A DNA stretch of 43,727 bases from positions 1-43,727 of the forward strand of contig NZ_CAKKLY010000041.1 of the NCBI RefSeq assembly GCF_918698095.1, written 5' to 3'. A program made the translations under genes and the position numbers. Positions 1 through 8,710 of this stretch are shown in pieces (position 1 is the first letter of the stretch; each line of letters begins with the position of its first letter). This stretch comes from Arthrobacter sp. Bi83. Its GTDB lineage: Bacteria > Actinomycetota > Actinomycetes > Actinomycetales > Micrococcaceae. Under the pieces are notes generated by a model. It had not been told where the DNA came from. It was given only the letters and a program-made list of their open reading frames with translations, and made no database searches.

Positions 1-163
1 GGGCGGGTGCGGCGGTGGCCGGCGGAGGAGGAGCGGTGGTGGGAGCCGGTGAGCCGGACTCCGCGTGCACGGCCCCGGCAATTCCCACCGCCGCGGTCAG
101 TGCCAGCACAGTGGCAGCGAGTCCGGGGACCAGCACGGTCCGCAGGCTATTGGGTGGGATCAT
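1..163 (-). CDS. Secreted protein, N-terminal part only (cut by window edge)
   Basis: The minus strand reads ATG at 163 and stays open for 54 codons to the window edge. The N-terminus is a typical Sec signal peptide: MIPPNSLR, then a hydrophobic stretch TVLVPGLAATVLALTAAVGIAG, then a likely cleavage site after AVHA. The mature part begins with a Ser/Pro/Thr/Ala-rich linker (ESGSPAPTTAPPPP). An AAAGG ribosome binding site lies about 7 bases before the ATG. It follows the EssC-like ATPase gene by 91 bases on the same strand, so it probably belongs to the same cluster. Its function is unknown because the body of the protein is outside the window. Signal peptide and start are seen directly; cluster membership is inferred. 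Confidence 0.7.
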   Translation of the reverse strand, partial: MIPPNSLRTVLVPGLAATVLALTAAVGIAGAVHAESGSPAPTTAPPPPATAAPA

Positions 164-254
164 GGGATTACCTTTGCAGCAGCGAGCAGGACTCTCCCGC
201 ACCGAGTTGTGTCCCGGGTATCTTCCTATAGGGTTCCGTGGATCGCCAAATTTC

Positions 255-3200
255 TTACTTCCGGTCTTCCGGCGGCAGCGCGATCTGAAGTTTGCGCACC
301 TTGCCCCTGCCCACGATGTAGCCCCGGCCCGGAATGAAGTCGGAACCGACCCGTCCGAGCGGGGTGTTGAGCAGGCTGTCGCCGTCCATATCACCAGGGT
401 TGATCAGCAGTCCCCGCCTCCCGGATTTGAACGGCTGGGCCAGGGACCATGCCGAGGACCAGGTGGAGGTCTCGGATTCGCCCACCACCCACTGGTCCGC
501 CTTGACCGAGGACGTGACCAGCCGCTCAAGGCCGGATTCGGCAAGGGTGTCCGTGAATTCCGTGAGCCCCTCGATGAAGATGGCGAGCTTTCCCGGGTTG
601 GCTGAGGAATGGTCCGTGAGCTCATCGACCGCCTCCTCCACGTCGTCCGCGCCGACGAGGGAGCGGCTCCAGACGGGCAGTGACGCGACCGCGGATCTCC
701 GCGAGGCGATGTAGACCAGCTCGGTGTCCGGGTTCGAACGGCGCAGCGCGTAAGCCAGCGTCACCAGCGCCACGGTCCGCCCGGCACCCGGAGGGCCGGC
801 CAGCAGCAGCGGACCCTTGGCCATCAGCGCGGCGGGCTGCAGCGTTTCGTCGTCGACGCCGATCACCGGCTGGTCAGTCTGTCCGGCCGGCAGGACATCC
901 AGATCCACCTGCTCCGGCAGGCGTTCGATCCGCGGTGCCCTTTCGACGCCCTGGCGCAGCATGGCCTCACTCAGCTTGTGGACTTCGCGCGCCTGCAGCG
1001 CCAAGTTGGAGTTGCCGCCCAGGACAGCAAGCTGCACTTCGTGGCTTCCGAGGAGTCCGCGCCCTGGAGGTGACGCCTGGCCCAGGACGTCCTTGGGGAC
1101 GTCCAGCGACATGTAGTCGTCCTCCGAGGACAGCCGCAGCACCAGCCGCCGCTGGATGGAGGCAAGCAACGACGGCGGGACGGAGTTGGGGCGGTCACCG
1201 GTAACGATGAGGTGGATGCCCAAGGGACGGCCGTCAGTGGCCAGCTGCAGGAAAATATCCCACAGCCCGGACAGCCGGGTGTATTCGTAGGCCTCGCGGA
1301 AAGCGGACATGCCGTCCACGAGGACGAAAATGCGTTTCTCGTCCGGCAGTCCGGCCAGCTTCCGGTATTCCACGATGGTGGACGCCCGGACTTCGGCAAA
1401 GCGGGAGGCCCGGTCCTCGGCAAGGTCGTGCAGCCAGCGCAGGAGCCGGCCCACGCGTTCGGCGTCGTCGCCGTCGATGATTTCGCCCACGTGCGGCAGC
1501 TCATCGAGCATCTTCAGTCCGGCGGAGCCGCTGTCAATGCCGTAGACCTGAACCGGGCCGCCGCGCGGAGTGACGGCTGCGGCAATGGCAATGCCCCGCA
1601 GCGCCGCCGACTTGCCGGAACCGCCCGTGCCGTAGATGGCCATGTTGCCGTCTTTGTCCGGTTCGTAGAAAACGGTGGGCTGGTCCTGGCGCGCAGGGTC
1701 GTCGGCAACTCCCAGCAGGAGCCGTTCGTCGGTGCGGGGGTTTGGCAGCAGGGAGAAATCGTAGGTCATGGCCAGTTCGTTCAGCCACGGCTTTCGGGGC
1801 GGCGCAATGGCCAGCATGTCGGCCGCCCGGATGACGTTGGCCGTCATCCGGGCGATGTCGTTGGGCCCGGCCGGCTCTTCCTTGGCCGCAGTTTCAGGCA
1901 CGGGTGCGGCCCATGCGGGCCCGGAGCCGAAGGCCATTTCCACAATGTCGATCTGCGGACGCTGAGGCCGCTCGGTGGTCCAGCCGCCGGCATAGCCGGT
2001 CTGGAACCCCTGGATGCGGCCGGGGCCGGTTTTTACTGCGCCGCGCCCGGGAATGGACGGGTCGAAATACGCGGCGTCCGGGACGCCGAGAATGTCCGTG
2101 GCGTCGTCCTCATCGGCCATGCGCAGCGCCACCCGGAGGTTGGTATTGGCGCGCAGGCTCTCCTTGATGACGCCGGCGGGGCGCTGGGTGGCGAGGATCA
2201 GGTGCAGCCCGAGGGACCGGCCGCGGGCGGCGACGTCCACCACGCCGTCCACGAATTCCGGCACCTCGGTGGCGAGCGCCGCGAACTCGTCCACCACGAT
2301 CACCAGGTACGGCGGCGCTTCAGGATCGGCCTCGCGCTGCAGGGCCAGCAGGTCCTTGGCTTTCTTCCTGTTCAGCAGGCGTTCCCGGTAGTGAAGTTCG
2401 GCGCGGAGGGATGTCAGGGCGCGGCGCACCAGGTGCGGGGAAAGGTCCGTGACCAGGCCCACCGTATGCGGCAGGTGGAGGCAGTCCGCGAACGCGGCGC
2501 CGCCCTTGTAGTCCACGAAGAGGAAACTGACCCTGTCCGGGCTGTAGGCGGTGGCCATGCCCATCACCCAGGACTGCAGGAACTCCGACTTGCCGGCGCC
2601 GGTGGTGCCGCCCACCAGGGCGTGCGGCCCCTCATTCTTGAGGTCCAGGTAAAGCGGCTCGATGCCTTTGGAGCCCACCAGTGCACGCAGCGACCCGTTG
2701 TCCTTGCGGTTTGCGACGGCGATGGAGCGGACGGAGTTGTTCTCCTGCCACCGTTCGGCCACGACGTCCGGGTTGTCCAGGAAGTCCTTGCCGATCAGCG
2801 CCGCGTAAGACACTGCCCGCGGCAGGTTCGAGTCGTCCTCCAAGGGTTTTCCGGCGTCCACCACGGGCGAGAGCATGCGGGCCAGCTGGCCGGCGAGTTC
2901 GGCGTCGAGGCTCTCGCAGCTCACGGGATAGGTGTGGCGTCCCAACCTGACCTGTCCGGTGGTGGTGCCGTGTTCGCCGTCGACCTCCATGAAGTCGCGG
3001 CACGCGGCCGGAAGGGCCTCAACGCCGGTGGCCACCCACAGAACGTGCACACCGGCATCGGGCCCCCGTTCCACCAAACGGGTGAGCCGTCCGCGGTCCA
3101 CTGGTGCGTCGTCTTCAATGATGACCAGGACCGATGGCAGCACAGGAGCCGGGACGTCCCCGTTTTCCTCGTGGGTGCCGGGCCGGTGGGCAGGACCGGT

Positions 3201-4715
3201 CGACTGGATGGCGGTTTCGCGTGATTCCACCAGGTCCTCGAGCCGCGCCAGCAGGCCTGCGCCGCTGGCAGAACCGGCCGCCAGGTGGTCACCAGGGAGC
3301 GGGCTGTGGCTCGAGCCGACATGCGGCAGCCACTGCAGCCAGTTCCAGCGTTCCCGGGAACGGGCGGAGGTGATGGCTGCCACCACGGCTTCGGCCGGCG
3401 AATGGAGGCCCACAAGCTGCAGAACCATTCCCCGGGCAACGTCATCCACCAGCCCGCGCGGCCCGGCCAGGCCGAACGACCCCGCGGAGCGCAGCTGGGA
3501 AAGGATGGGCACGCCCTCGATGTCCCGGAACTGGTCCAGGCAGTCCTGGATTTCACGCCGGTACTCCGCTTCCGTTTCCGAAGAGTTGGGCTCCTCAAAC
3601 GGAACCCGTGACGGCGCCGTCCCGAGCCCGAACCGGAGGCCCAGGAAGCCGGGGTGCTCGGGCCGGTGAGTCCAAAGCAGGGGGCCGAGCTTGTAGATGG
3701 AGTCGACGGTGTCGCTGACGGACGGGGCCTCCTGCAGCCGCACGGCTCGTTCCACCTGCTGAAGCGCAACGATGTCCTGACGGAACGCCGCCATGGACTC
3801 CCGGTACTCCTTGAGCTGTTCCTTTCGTTCCCGCTTGGTCTGCAGTTTCTGGTCCACGTAGTGCCCCACTATGAACAACGGCATCATCAGCACGAACAGC
3901 ATCGACAGCAGGCTCTGGGTCACAGCGAAAAGGACGGCCCCCATCATCAGCGGGGCGATCAGCATGATGTAGGGGAACGGGTGATGGTCCTGGCGTTTTG
4001 GTCCCGCGGGCGGCACGCGTTTGGACGGATTGAACCGGGGAACCACGCGCGGTGACCGGTTGAAATCAACGAGGGGCGACGTCGGTGCTGCCGCGCCGCT
4101 GCGTGCCAGCGGCACCACCGTGATCTCCGTGTCCCCCAACGTCACGGTGTCCGAGGAGCTGAGCGTGGCACGGGTGGCAGGCAGCCCACCCAGCAGGAGC
4201 CCGTTGGCGGAGTTCGTATCGACGATCTCGACGCTCTCCCCCACGGTGATGCGCGCGTGCCGCTTCGATGTCAGGGGGTCCGTGAGCCGGATGTCCGCGT
4301 CCCGGTCCCGGCCTATGTAACTGGTGCCGGACGGCAGCGAAAACTCGCGCCCGACGTCGGGCCCGGACAAAATACGGAGCGTCGCGGCGGCAGGGCCGCG
4401 GCCGGCAGCGGACCCGCCGGCCTCCGCGGTGCCGAACTGGTCGCTGACCTGGGTCAGGGAAACGACGGATCCGGGTCTCAGGCCGGACTCCAGCAGGATG
4501 TCGCCCCGGTTGAGGACGATTCCCCGCATTCCGCCGGCCACAAACGCCTCGTCAATCCTGAGTGAGAGGTTGGACGGGGCGGGTTCGCGCCGCCGACCCG
4601 GGTCCGCAGTCCAGAGTTCCGTGGCGATGTCGGCCACCGTGGCCAGTCCGTCCACCGTGACGGCGAGGTCTTTGGCGTTGGCGGGCTCGCGCCGGAGCGT
4701 CAGTCGGATTCTCAT
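255..4715 (-). CDS. FHA / FtsK-SpoIIIE multi-ATPase, EssC/EccC-like
   Basis: A 1486-residue membrane ATPase organised like EssC/EccC, the motor of type VII secretion. Residues 1-95 look like a ubiquitin-like (YukD/EssC-type) fold. An FHA domain follows at about 112-203 (YIGRDRDADI, KRHARI, NSANG). Two transmembrane segments lie near 248-285, then three RecA-like modules. Module 1 has an intact Walker A (GGTTGAGKS, about 702-710) and Walker B with catalytic Glu (VIVVDEF, about 805). Module 2 keeps Walker A (GTGGSGKS, about 1029) but reads VDG in place of VDE. Module 3 has GPPGAGRT (Lys replaced by Arg) and no acidic pair in the B strand. Its ATG overlaps the stop of the upstream FHA gene by 4 bases. 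No WXG100 substrate is visible in this window, so a true secretion role is inference. Confidence 0.88.
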   Translation of the reverse strand: MRIRLTLRREPANAKDLAVTVDGLATVADIATELWTADPGRRREPAPSNLSLRIDEAFVAGGMRGIVLNRGDILLESGLRPGSVVSLTQVSDQFGTAEAGGSAAGRGPAAATLRILSGPDVGREFSLPSGTSYIGRDRDADIRLTDPLTSKRHARITVGESVEIVDTNSANGLLLGGLPATRATLSSSDTVTLGDTEITVVPLARSGAAAPTSPLVDFNRSPRVVPRFNPSKRVPPAGPKRQDHHPFPYIMLIAPLMMGAVLFAVTQSLLSMLFVLMMPLFIVGHYVDQKLQTKRERKEQLKEYRESMAAFRQDIVALQQVERAVRLQEAPSVSDTVDSIYKLGPLLWTHRPEHPGFLGLRFGLGTAPSRVPFEEPNSSETEAEYRREIQDCLDQFRDIEGVPILSQLRSAGSFGLAGPRGLVDDVARGMVLQLVGLHSPAEAVVAAITSARSRERWNWLQWLPHVGSSHSPLPGDHLAAGSASGAGLLARLEDLVESRETAIQSTGPAHRPGTHEENGDVPAPVLPSVLVIIEDDAPVDRGRLTRLVERGPDAGVHVLWVATGVEALPAACRDFMEVDGEHGTTTGQVRLGRHTYPVSCESLDAELAGQLARMLSPVVDAGKPLEDDSNLPRAVSYAALIGKDFLDNPDVVAERWQENNSVRSIAVANRKDNGSLRALVGSKGIEPLYLDLKNEGPHALVGGTTGAGKSEFLQSWVMGMATAYSPDRVSFLFVDYKGGAAFADCLHLPHTVGLVTDLSPHLVRRALTSLRAELHYRERLLNRKKAKDLLALQREADPEAPPYLVIVVDEFAALATEVPEFVDGVVDVAARGRSLGLHLILATQRPAGVIKESLRANTNLRVALRMADEDDATDILGVPDAAYFDPSIPGRGAVKTGPGRIQGFQTGYAGGWTTERPQRPQIDIVEMAFGSGPAWAAPVPETAAKEEPAGPNDIARMTANVIRAADMLAIAPPRKPWLNELAMTYDFSLLPNPRTDERLLLGVADDPARQDQPTVFYEPDKDGNMAIYGTGGSGKSAALRGIAIAAAVTPRGGPVQVYGIDSGSAGLKMLDELPHVGEIIDGDDAERVGRLLRWLHDLAEDRASRFAEVRASTIVEYRKLAGLPDEKRIFVLVDGMSAFREAYEYTRLSGLWDIFLQLATDGRPLGIHLIVTGDRPNSVPPSLLASIQRRLVLRLSSEDDYMSLDVPKDVLGQASPPGRGLLGSHEVQLAVLGGNSNLALQAREVHKLSEAMLRQGVERAPRIERLPEQVDLDVLPAGQTDQPVIGVDDETLQPAALMAKGPLLLAGPPGAGRTVALVTLAYALRRSNPDTELVYIASRRSAVASLPVWSRSLVGADDVEEAVDELTDHSSANPGKLAIFIEGLTEFTDTLAESGLERLVTSSVKADQWVVGESETSTWSSAWSLAQPFKSGRRGLLINPGDMDGDSLLNTPLGRVGSDFIPGRGYIVGRGKVRKLQIALPPEDRK

Positions 4716-5416
4716 CCTTCGTCAATCCCCCTCATCTTGTCGAGCAGGTGCAGGTCGTCAGGAGTCACCAGGTGCGAGGTGACAGCATGCTCCACGAGCC
4801 GGGCGCGCCGGTTGGTGGCCAGTTTGCCGCCACCTCCCCTGAGCCCGGCCACGCCAACCCGGTCCAGCTTGTCGCACACGTTGTCCAGCTTCCGATTGAA
4901 CCGGGTGATTGCCCAGCCGAGGTTCTTGGCGGCAGCCGCGGACGACGGTATGGCACTGAATCCGGTGCCTTCCCGGCGCAGCATGGGTTCGGCGAGCGCG
5001 ACGATCAGCGCCTTTTGGGAGTCGGTGAAGACCACCGGGCCGATGGTGGTGTCGCCGGCGGTGTCCTCGCTTCGGGTTTCCTGCCGGAACGAGGGCGTCT
5101 TCAGGTGGACGGCGAATTCGTAGGTCGTGGGGCCCGCCGTGAAGATGATGTTGGTGTGGCTGAAGACCAATGGCAGGCGGGCGCCCGGGGAAAGCCAGGC
5201 CTGCATGCCGCCGGAGGCGTCGGCCACGGTGGCGGAGAGCATGCTGCCCACGTTGCTGAGCCACCAGATGCCGTCGTACCGGACGATCTGCAGGAAGTGC
5301 CGGTGCAGGTACGGGTTGTCATCCACTTCCAGATCACCTTCGCGGCCGATGCTGAAGACGTCGTCATCCGACGGCTCGTACCACTCGCCGCAGAAATCTA
5401 CCGCCAGATCTCCCAT
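4712..5416 (-). CDS. FHA-like protein with C-terminal winged-helix-like region
   Basis: A 234-residue cytoplasmic protein. The N-terminal half resembles an FHA fold (FSIGREGDLEVDDN, then YLHRHFLQIVRYDGIWWLSNVGS), although the usual SxxH and final Asn are only loosely conserved. The C-terminal half (from FTDSQKALIVALAEPML to NVCDKLDRVG) is helical and resembles a winged-helix/HTH module. I chose the ATG at 5416 because AAGGAGA at 5426-5432 sits about 10 bases upstream; a longer frame starts at 5464 but lacks such a site. It lies between the kinase gene (97 bases away) and the EssC-like gene (4-base overlap), so it probably reads phosphorylation of one of those partners. The DNA-binding idea is weak. 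Confidence 0.7.
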   Translation of the reverse strand: MGDLAVDFCGEWYEPSDDDVFSIGREGDLEVDDNPYLHRHFLQIVRYDGIWWLSNVGSMLSATVADASGGMQAWLSPGARLPLVFSHTNIIFTAGPTTYEFAVHLKTPSFRQETRSEDTAGDTTIGPVVFTDSQKALIVALAEPMLRREGTGFSAIPSSAAAAKNLGWAITRFNRKLDNVCDKLDRVGVAGLRGGGGKLATNRRARLVEHAVTSHLVTPDDLHLLDKMRGIDEG

Positions 5417-5513
5417 TTTTCCGTGTCTCCTTGTTGGGCTGTTCATGCTCTGCTGAGCCATCATGCTGTCCGCGGCTGCGGGGCCTTTGGTGCCGGGCCT
5501 TCGGTGCGGGGCG

Positions 5514-7118
5514 TCAGGCGCACGCGATGGAATCCTCCCCTGCCGGCGACGCCGAGCCGTCGCTGCGCACGATGATCACCTGCACGCACGTGGCTTCATC
5601 GGGATTGGGGCTCACGTCCACGCGCGTCGCGGACGTTGACAGGTAGTTCCCGCCGCCCTTGACGGTCTTGATCCTCCACTTGTACGTGTCTCCCGGTTTC
5701 GGCTGCGGGTTGGTCCACGTGAACCGGACCTTGCCGGCAGCAGCGCTGCCCGCAAGCCTGGCGACGTCCGGCACGGACCCGTCGTCCAGGGCGTCCGCCG
5801 GCGGCTTGCTGGGCTGTTCGCTGGGCAGGACCTTTGGCTGCGGCGCAGCTGACGCCACCACGATCCCCACGATGATCGCGAGCACCAGGAGCGTCCCGCC
5901 GGAGATGGCCAGCCAGAGGTTCCGCTTGCCGTGATCCGGCGCGGGCTCTTCGCTTTTCGGCTCGCCCTCGCTCCCGGCCGGGTTGCTCCGGAGGACCGTG
6001 GCTTGGGCCCAGTCATCGCCGCCGGCGGTCTCTGTGGCTGGCACGGCTGGCACGGCCGGGCGAACTGGTGCGGCGGAGGGAGCTGGTGCGGCGGACGGAG
6101 CTGGTGCCGGTACTTCGCTTTTCAGGGGCCTGGTCCGGGCCGGGAAGGTGGGCGCGCTTCCTGTTTTCTCCGGGTCGACCGAGGCAACGTTGCGGACCCG
6201 GGTTTCCTCGACGCCGTCGTCGGGGTGGACGTCCTCCTGCTGCCGCTCCTCCAGGACCTCGAACGGGGTCACGGACAGGTTCAGCTCCGCCTGGATGCGC
6301 TGCATTGCCAGGGCAAAGGCGTGGGCGGACGAATAGCGGGAGGCCGGCGACTTTGCCATCGCCGTTGCCAAGGCGAGCTCCAGCGACTCGGGCACGTCGG
6401 CCCGGCCCAGCCCCGGGACGGGCATGCCGGTGATCCGCGAGATCAGCTCGCGCTGGGAGTTGTCCGCCCCGGGAAGGACGAACGGTGAGCGTCCCGCGAG
6501 CAGCGTGTACAGCGTGGCGCCCAGCGCCCACACGTCCACCATGACGCCGTCGACAGTTCCCTCCCGGAACTGTTCCGGAGGCGACCACGGAATGGACATA
6601 CCGGCGTCTTCTTCCGCGTCGCTGCCCAGCGTTCCGGAGATGCCGAAGTCTGTCAGCGCCGGCCGGTTGTAGTCGGTGACCAGGATGTTGGCCGGTTTGA
6701 TGTCACGGTGCGCGATGCCGGCCCGGTGTGCCGTTTCGACGGCGGACGCCACCTGGATGCCGATGGCCAGGACTTCGTCCACGCTGAAGCGCTGCCCGCG
6801 GTACCGGACGTCAAGGCTGGGCCGCGAGCAGTACTCCATGGCGAGGTAGGAATGCCCGTCGGCCGTAACCTCGGCCTCGAAAATGGTGACGATGAACGGG
6901 TGCGAGGATAGCTGCGCCATCAGGTTGGCCTCGGACTCGAACCTCCGCCGCGCATCCTCCGTTTTCAGCCCCGACAGGAGTACCTTCACCGCCACCTTGC
7001 GGCGCGGCCGGTCCTGCTCATACAGATAGACGTCCGAGAACCCGCCCGATCCGAGCAGGCTGACGTAAGTGAAACCGGGCAGGCGGGGCGGCGGGGCCGC
7101 GGGCCGCTTGGAACTCAA
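5514..7118 (-). CDS. Transmembrane Ser/Thr protein kinase (PknB-type)
   Basis: A 534-residue eukaryotic-like kinase. The kinase domain spans about 15-275 with the Gly loop GSGGFSDV (23-30), ATP-binding Lys in VAVKVLL (K45), HRDIKPAN (catalytic D139), DFG (157-159) and SPPE. A Pro/Ala/Ser linker (about 320-398) leads to one transmembrane helix (LWLAISGGTLLVLAIIVGIVV, about 401-421). A short extracellular domain resembles a fibronectin III module (VRFTWTNPQPKPGDTYKWRI), not PASTA repeats. The start is TTG at 7118, overlapping the upstream stop as TTGA, with AGGAG a few bases before it. The linker carries HPDDGVEETRVRNV, a peptide shared with the RDD/FHA protein, and DDWAQATVLRS. Both look like phosphoacceptor threonines for FHA domains. 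Confidence 0.92.
   Translation of the reverse strand: MSSKRPAAPPPRLPGFTYVSLLGSGGFSDVYLYEQDRPRRKVAVKVLLSGLKTEDARRRFESEANLMAQLSSHPFIVTIFEAEVTADGHSYLAMEYCSRPSLDVRYRGQRFSVDEVLAIGIQVASAVETAHRAGIAHRDIKPANILVTDYNRPALTDFGISGTLGSDAEEDAGMSIPWSPPEQFREGTVDGVMVDVWALGATLYTLLAGRSPFVLPGADNSQRELISRITGMPVPGLGRADVPESLELALATAMAKSPASRYSSAHAFALAMQRIQAELNLSVTPFEVLEERQQEDVHPDDGVEETRVRNVASVDPEKTGSAPTFPARTRPLKSEVPAPAPSAAPAPSAAPVRPAVPAVPATETAGGDDWAQATVLRSNPAGSEGEPKSEEPAPDHGKRNLWLAISGGTLLVLAIIVGIVVASAAPQPKVLPSEQPSKPPADALDDGSVPDVARLAGSAAAGKVRFTWTNPQPKPGDTYKWRIKTVKGGGNYLSTSATRVDVSPNPDEATCVQVIIVRSDGSASPAGEDSIACA
6065..6108. repeat. 18-bp tandem repeat in kinase linker
   Basis: About 2.4 copies of an 18-bp unit (ctggtgcggcggagggag and close variants) run through the linker of the kinase gene and encode the APSAAPAPSAAP stretch. 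A multiple of three keeps the frame when copy number changes, so linker length may vary between strains. Confidence 0.75.
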
Positions 7119-8710
7119 AGGATCTCCTCAAAACGCAACGAAACGTCGTCGCCAAGCTCGGCGATGTCGCCGTCGAGGACGATCGCCATTTCATTCTGGG
7201 CAAGGCGCCGCGGCGGCTGCCCTTCGCGGATCAGCACCGTGCCGTTGGTGGCTTTGAGGTCGCACAGCATCACGTGCCAGCCCTCAAGCCGCACCTCCAC
7301 GTGGGACCGTGAAATGTTGCCGCCGGGGCTGGCCACCTGGATGAGCCGGGGCATGGAGCCGCCCTGAACCCGGGACACGGACGGCTGCCGCCCGATCACC
7401 AGCGATTCCTCCAGCTCGATCACCTCCCCCGTGGAAAGCCGCACGAGTCCCAGCCGCGGACGGGGCGTCTGGACAGCAACGTCAGGAAGCGGCGAGCCGC
7501 AGCTGGAGCACTGGGCGCTGGTGGGCGGGTTCGCGTGACCCGAGCCGCACACGCGCGCCAGGACCAGCGGGCCGTCCCCGGGCGTTGCGCCGGACGCGGC
7601 CGGAGCCTGCGCGCGAGCGGCCCTGAGTTCACTTTTGAGTACGGTCTGTCCGTCGTGGTCGCCCTCGGCGGAGTAGGGCGGTGCCGGCGCCCCGGCCGAC
7701 GCTCCGGCCGTGGCTGGAAGAGGCTGGCTTTGCGCAGGCTGGCTTTGCGCAGGCTGTGACGTCTCCGCCGCGGTGGCGCGGTGAACCGGCATGGCGATGA
7801 ACGACGGCGGCGCGGACGGACGCGGGGCACTCTCACCGCCGGTGACCCATGGCACGGAATCAATCAACCCTCCGGGCGCCGGCGGGCTCACCTCTGGCGC
7901 CGCTGGCGGACTCACCGCTGGCGGCGCTGGCCGGCTCTCGGCTGGTGCGGCCGGAACGTCCTCCTCATGCGCAAACCCGGCGCCAGGAACCTCAGTTTCC
8001 ACGCTTGCAGCGACTGCCTGAGGCCCGCCGTCGTCGTCCTCCCCGGTGCGGACGGCCGCATCCTCGATGCTCCGCATCACGGTTTTTTCCCACAGATGGT
8101 CGTACGAACTCGTGGCTTCCGTGGCGGGCGACGGCGCCTCCGCCGGATTTCCGTCGTCTTCCAGCGGCGCGTCTTGCAGCCCTGTCTCTTCCAGCCCCAC
8201 CATGGTTTCCGCCGAAGCTTCCGTCAGGGCCCCGGTCACGGCAGCGGTTCCGGTGCCAGCGACGTCCACGCGCAGGGACTGGAGAAGGACCACGCCGTCG
8301 GCCACGGGCAACTCCAACGCACCGAACCCGCCGGACTGGGCCGCCTCGCCCGTTACCGAAAGGCTGAACCGCTCCGGGGAGTCCAGCCATCGCTCGGTCC
8401 AGGTGGTGACATTTCGGCCGTCCAGCTTCAGCGGTCCGGCCGGGAGGGTGACGCTGAGGTCGAGGTCGCCGCGGAGGAAGACCCGCAGTGATTCACGGAA
8501 GCCGATGATCCCAAACGGCGGGCAGCTGGACAGCGGAATGCCGAGCCCGCCCGTCACGGCGTGGAGCACCTCGTGCACTTCGGGCCCGTTCTGGAGCAGC
8601 TCCCATACAGTCCGGATGAGTGTCGGCGGGGATCCCGGGCCCAGGATGACCGCCGTACCGGAACGAACCAGCCCAAACCAGCCGCCCGGGACGTAGCTAG
8701 CTTCGGCCAT
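7115..8710 (-). CDS. Zinc-ribbon and FHA-domain protein
   Basis: A 531-residue cytoplasmic protein. Residues 1-150 form a domain I do not recognise (MAEASYVPGGWFGLVRSG onward). A long acidic and Pro/Ala-rich linker follows. A zinc-ribbon-like cluster (CGSGHANPPTSAQCSSCG) comes next, and a C-terminal FHA domain (VIGRQPSVSR, ISRSHVEV, ATNGT) ends the protein. The start at 8710 was chosen because GAGGA lies 9 bases upstream; it overlaps the PP2C gene by 14 bases. A longer frame to 8860 would be pure overlap with PP2C. The linker includes GDHDGQTVLKSELR, which resembles a phosphoacceptor Thr site. The gene overlaps the kinase start. Likely a reader of kinase signals in this cluster. Confidence 0.85.
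   Translation of the reverse strand: MAEASYVPGGWFGLVRSGTAVILGPGSPPTLIRTVWELLQNGPEVHEVLHAVTGGLGIPLSSCPPFGIIGFRESLRVFLRGDLDLSVTLPAGPLKLDGRNVTTWTERWLDSPERFSLSVTGEAAQSGGFGALELPVADGVVLLQSLRVDVAGTGTAAVTGALTEASAETMVGLEETGLQDAPLEDDGNPAEAPSPATEATSSYDHLWEKTVMRSIEDAAVRTGEDDDGGPQAVAASVETEVPGAGFAHEEDVPAAPAESRPAPPAVSPPAAPEVSPPAPGGLIDSVPWVTGGESAPRPSAPPSFIAMPVHRATAAETSQPAQSQPAQSQPLPATAGASAGAPAPPYSAEGDHDGQTVLKSELRAARAQAPAASGATPGDGPLVLARVCGSGHANPPTSAQCSSCGSPLPDVAVQTPRPRLGLVRLSTGEVIELEESLVIGRQPSVSRVQGGSMPRLIQVASPGGNISRSHVEVRLEGWHVMLCDLKATNGTVLIREGQPPRRLAQNEMAIVLDGDIAELGDDVSLRFEEIL
7721..7756. repeat. 15-bp tandem repeat encoding SQPAQ units
   Basis: The 15-bp unit aggctggctttgcgc is repeated exactly at 7721-7735 and 7736-7750, with a partial third copy. 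It encodes repeated AQSQP units in the linker of the FHA protein, and the in-frame period makes it a candidate length-variable linker. Confidence 0.85.

Noticed and set aside
1212..3224. A 670-codon open frame on the plus strand
   Set aside because: It is antisense to the EssC-like ATPase, low in complexity with His/Val/Gly-rich composition from reversed GC-rich codons, and has no domain.
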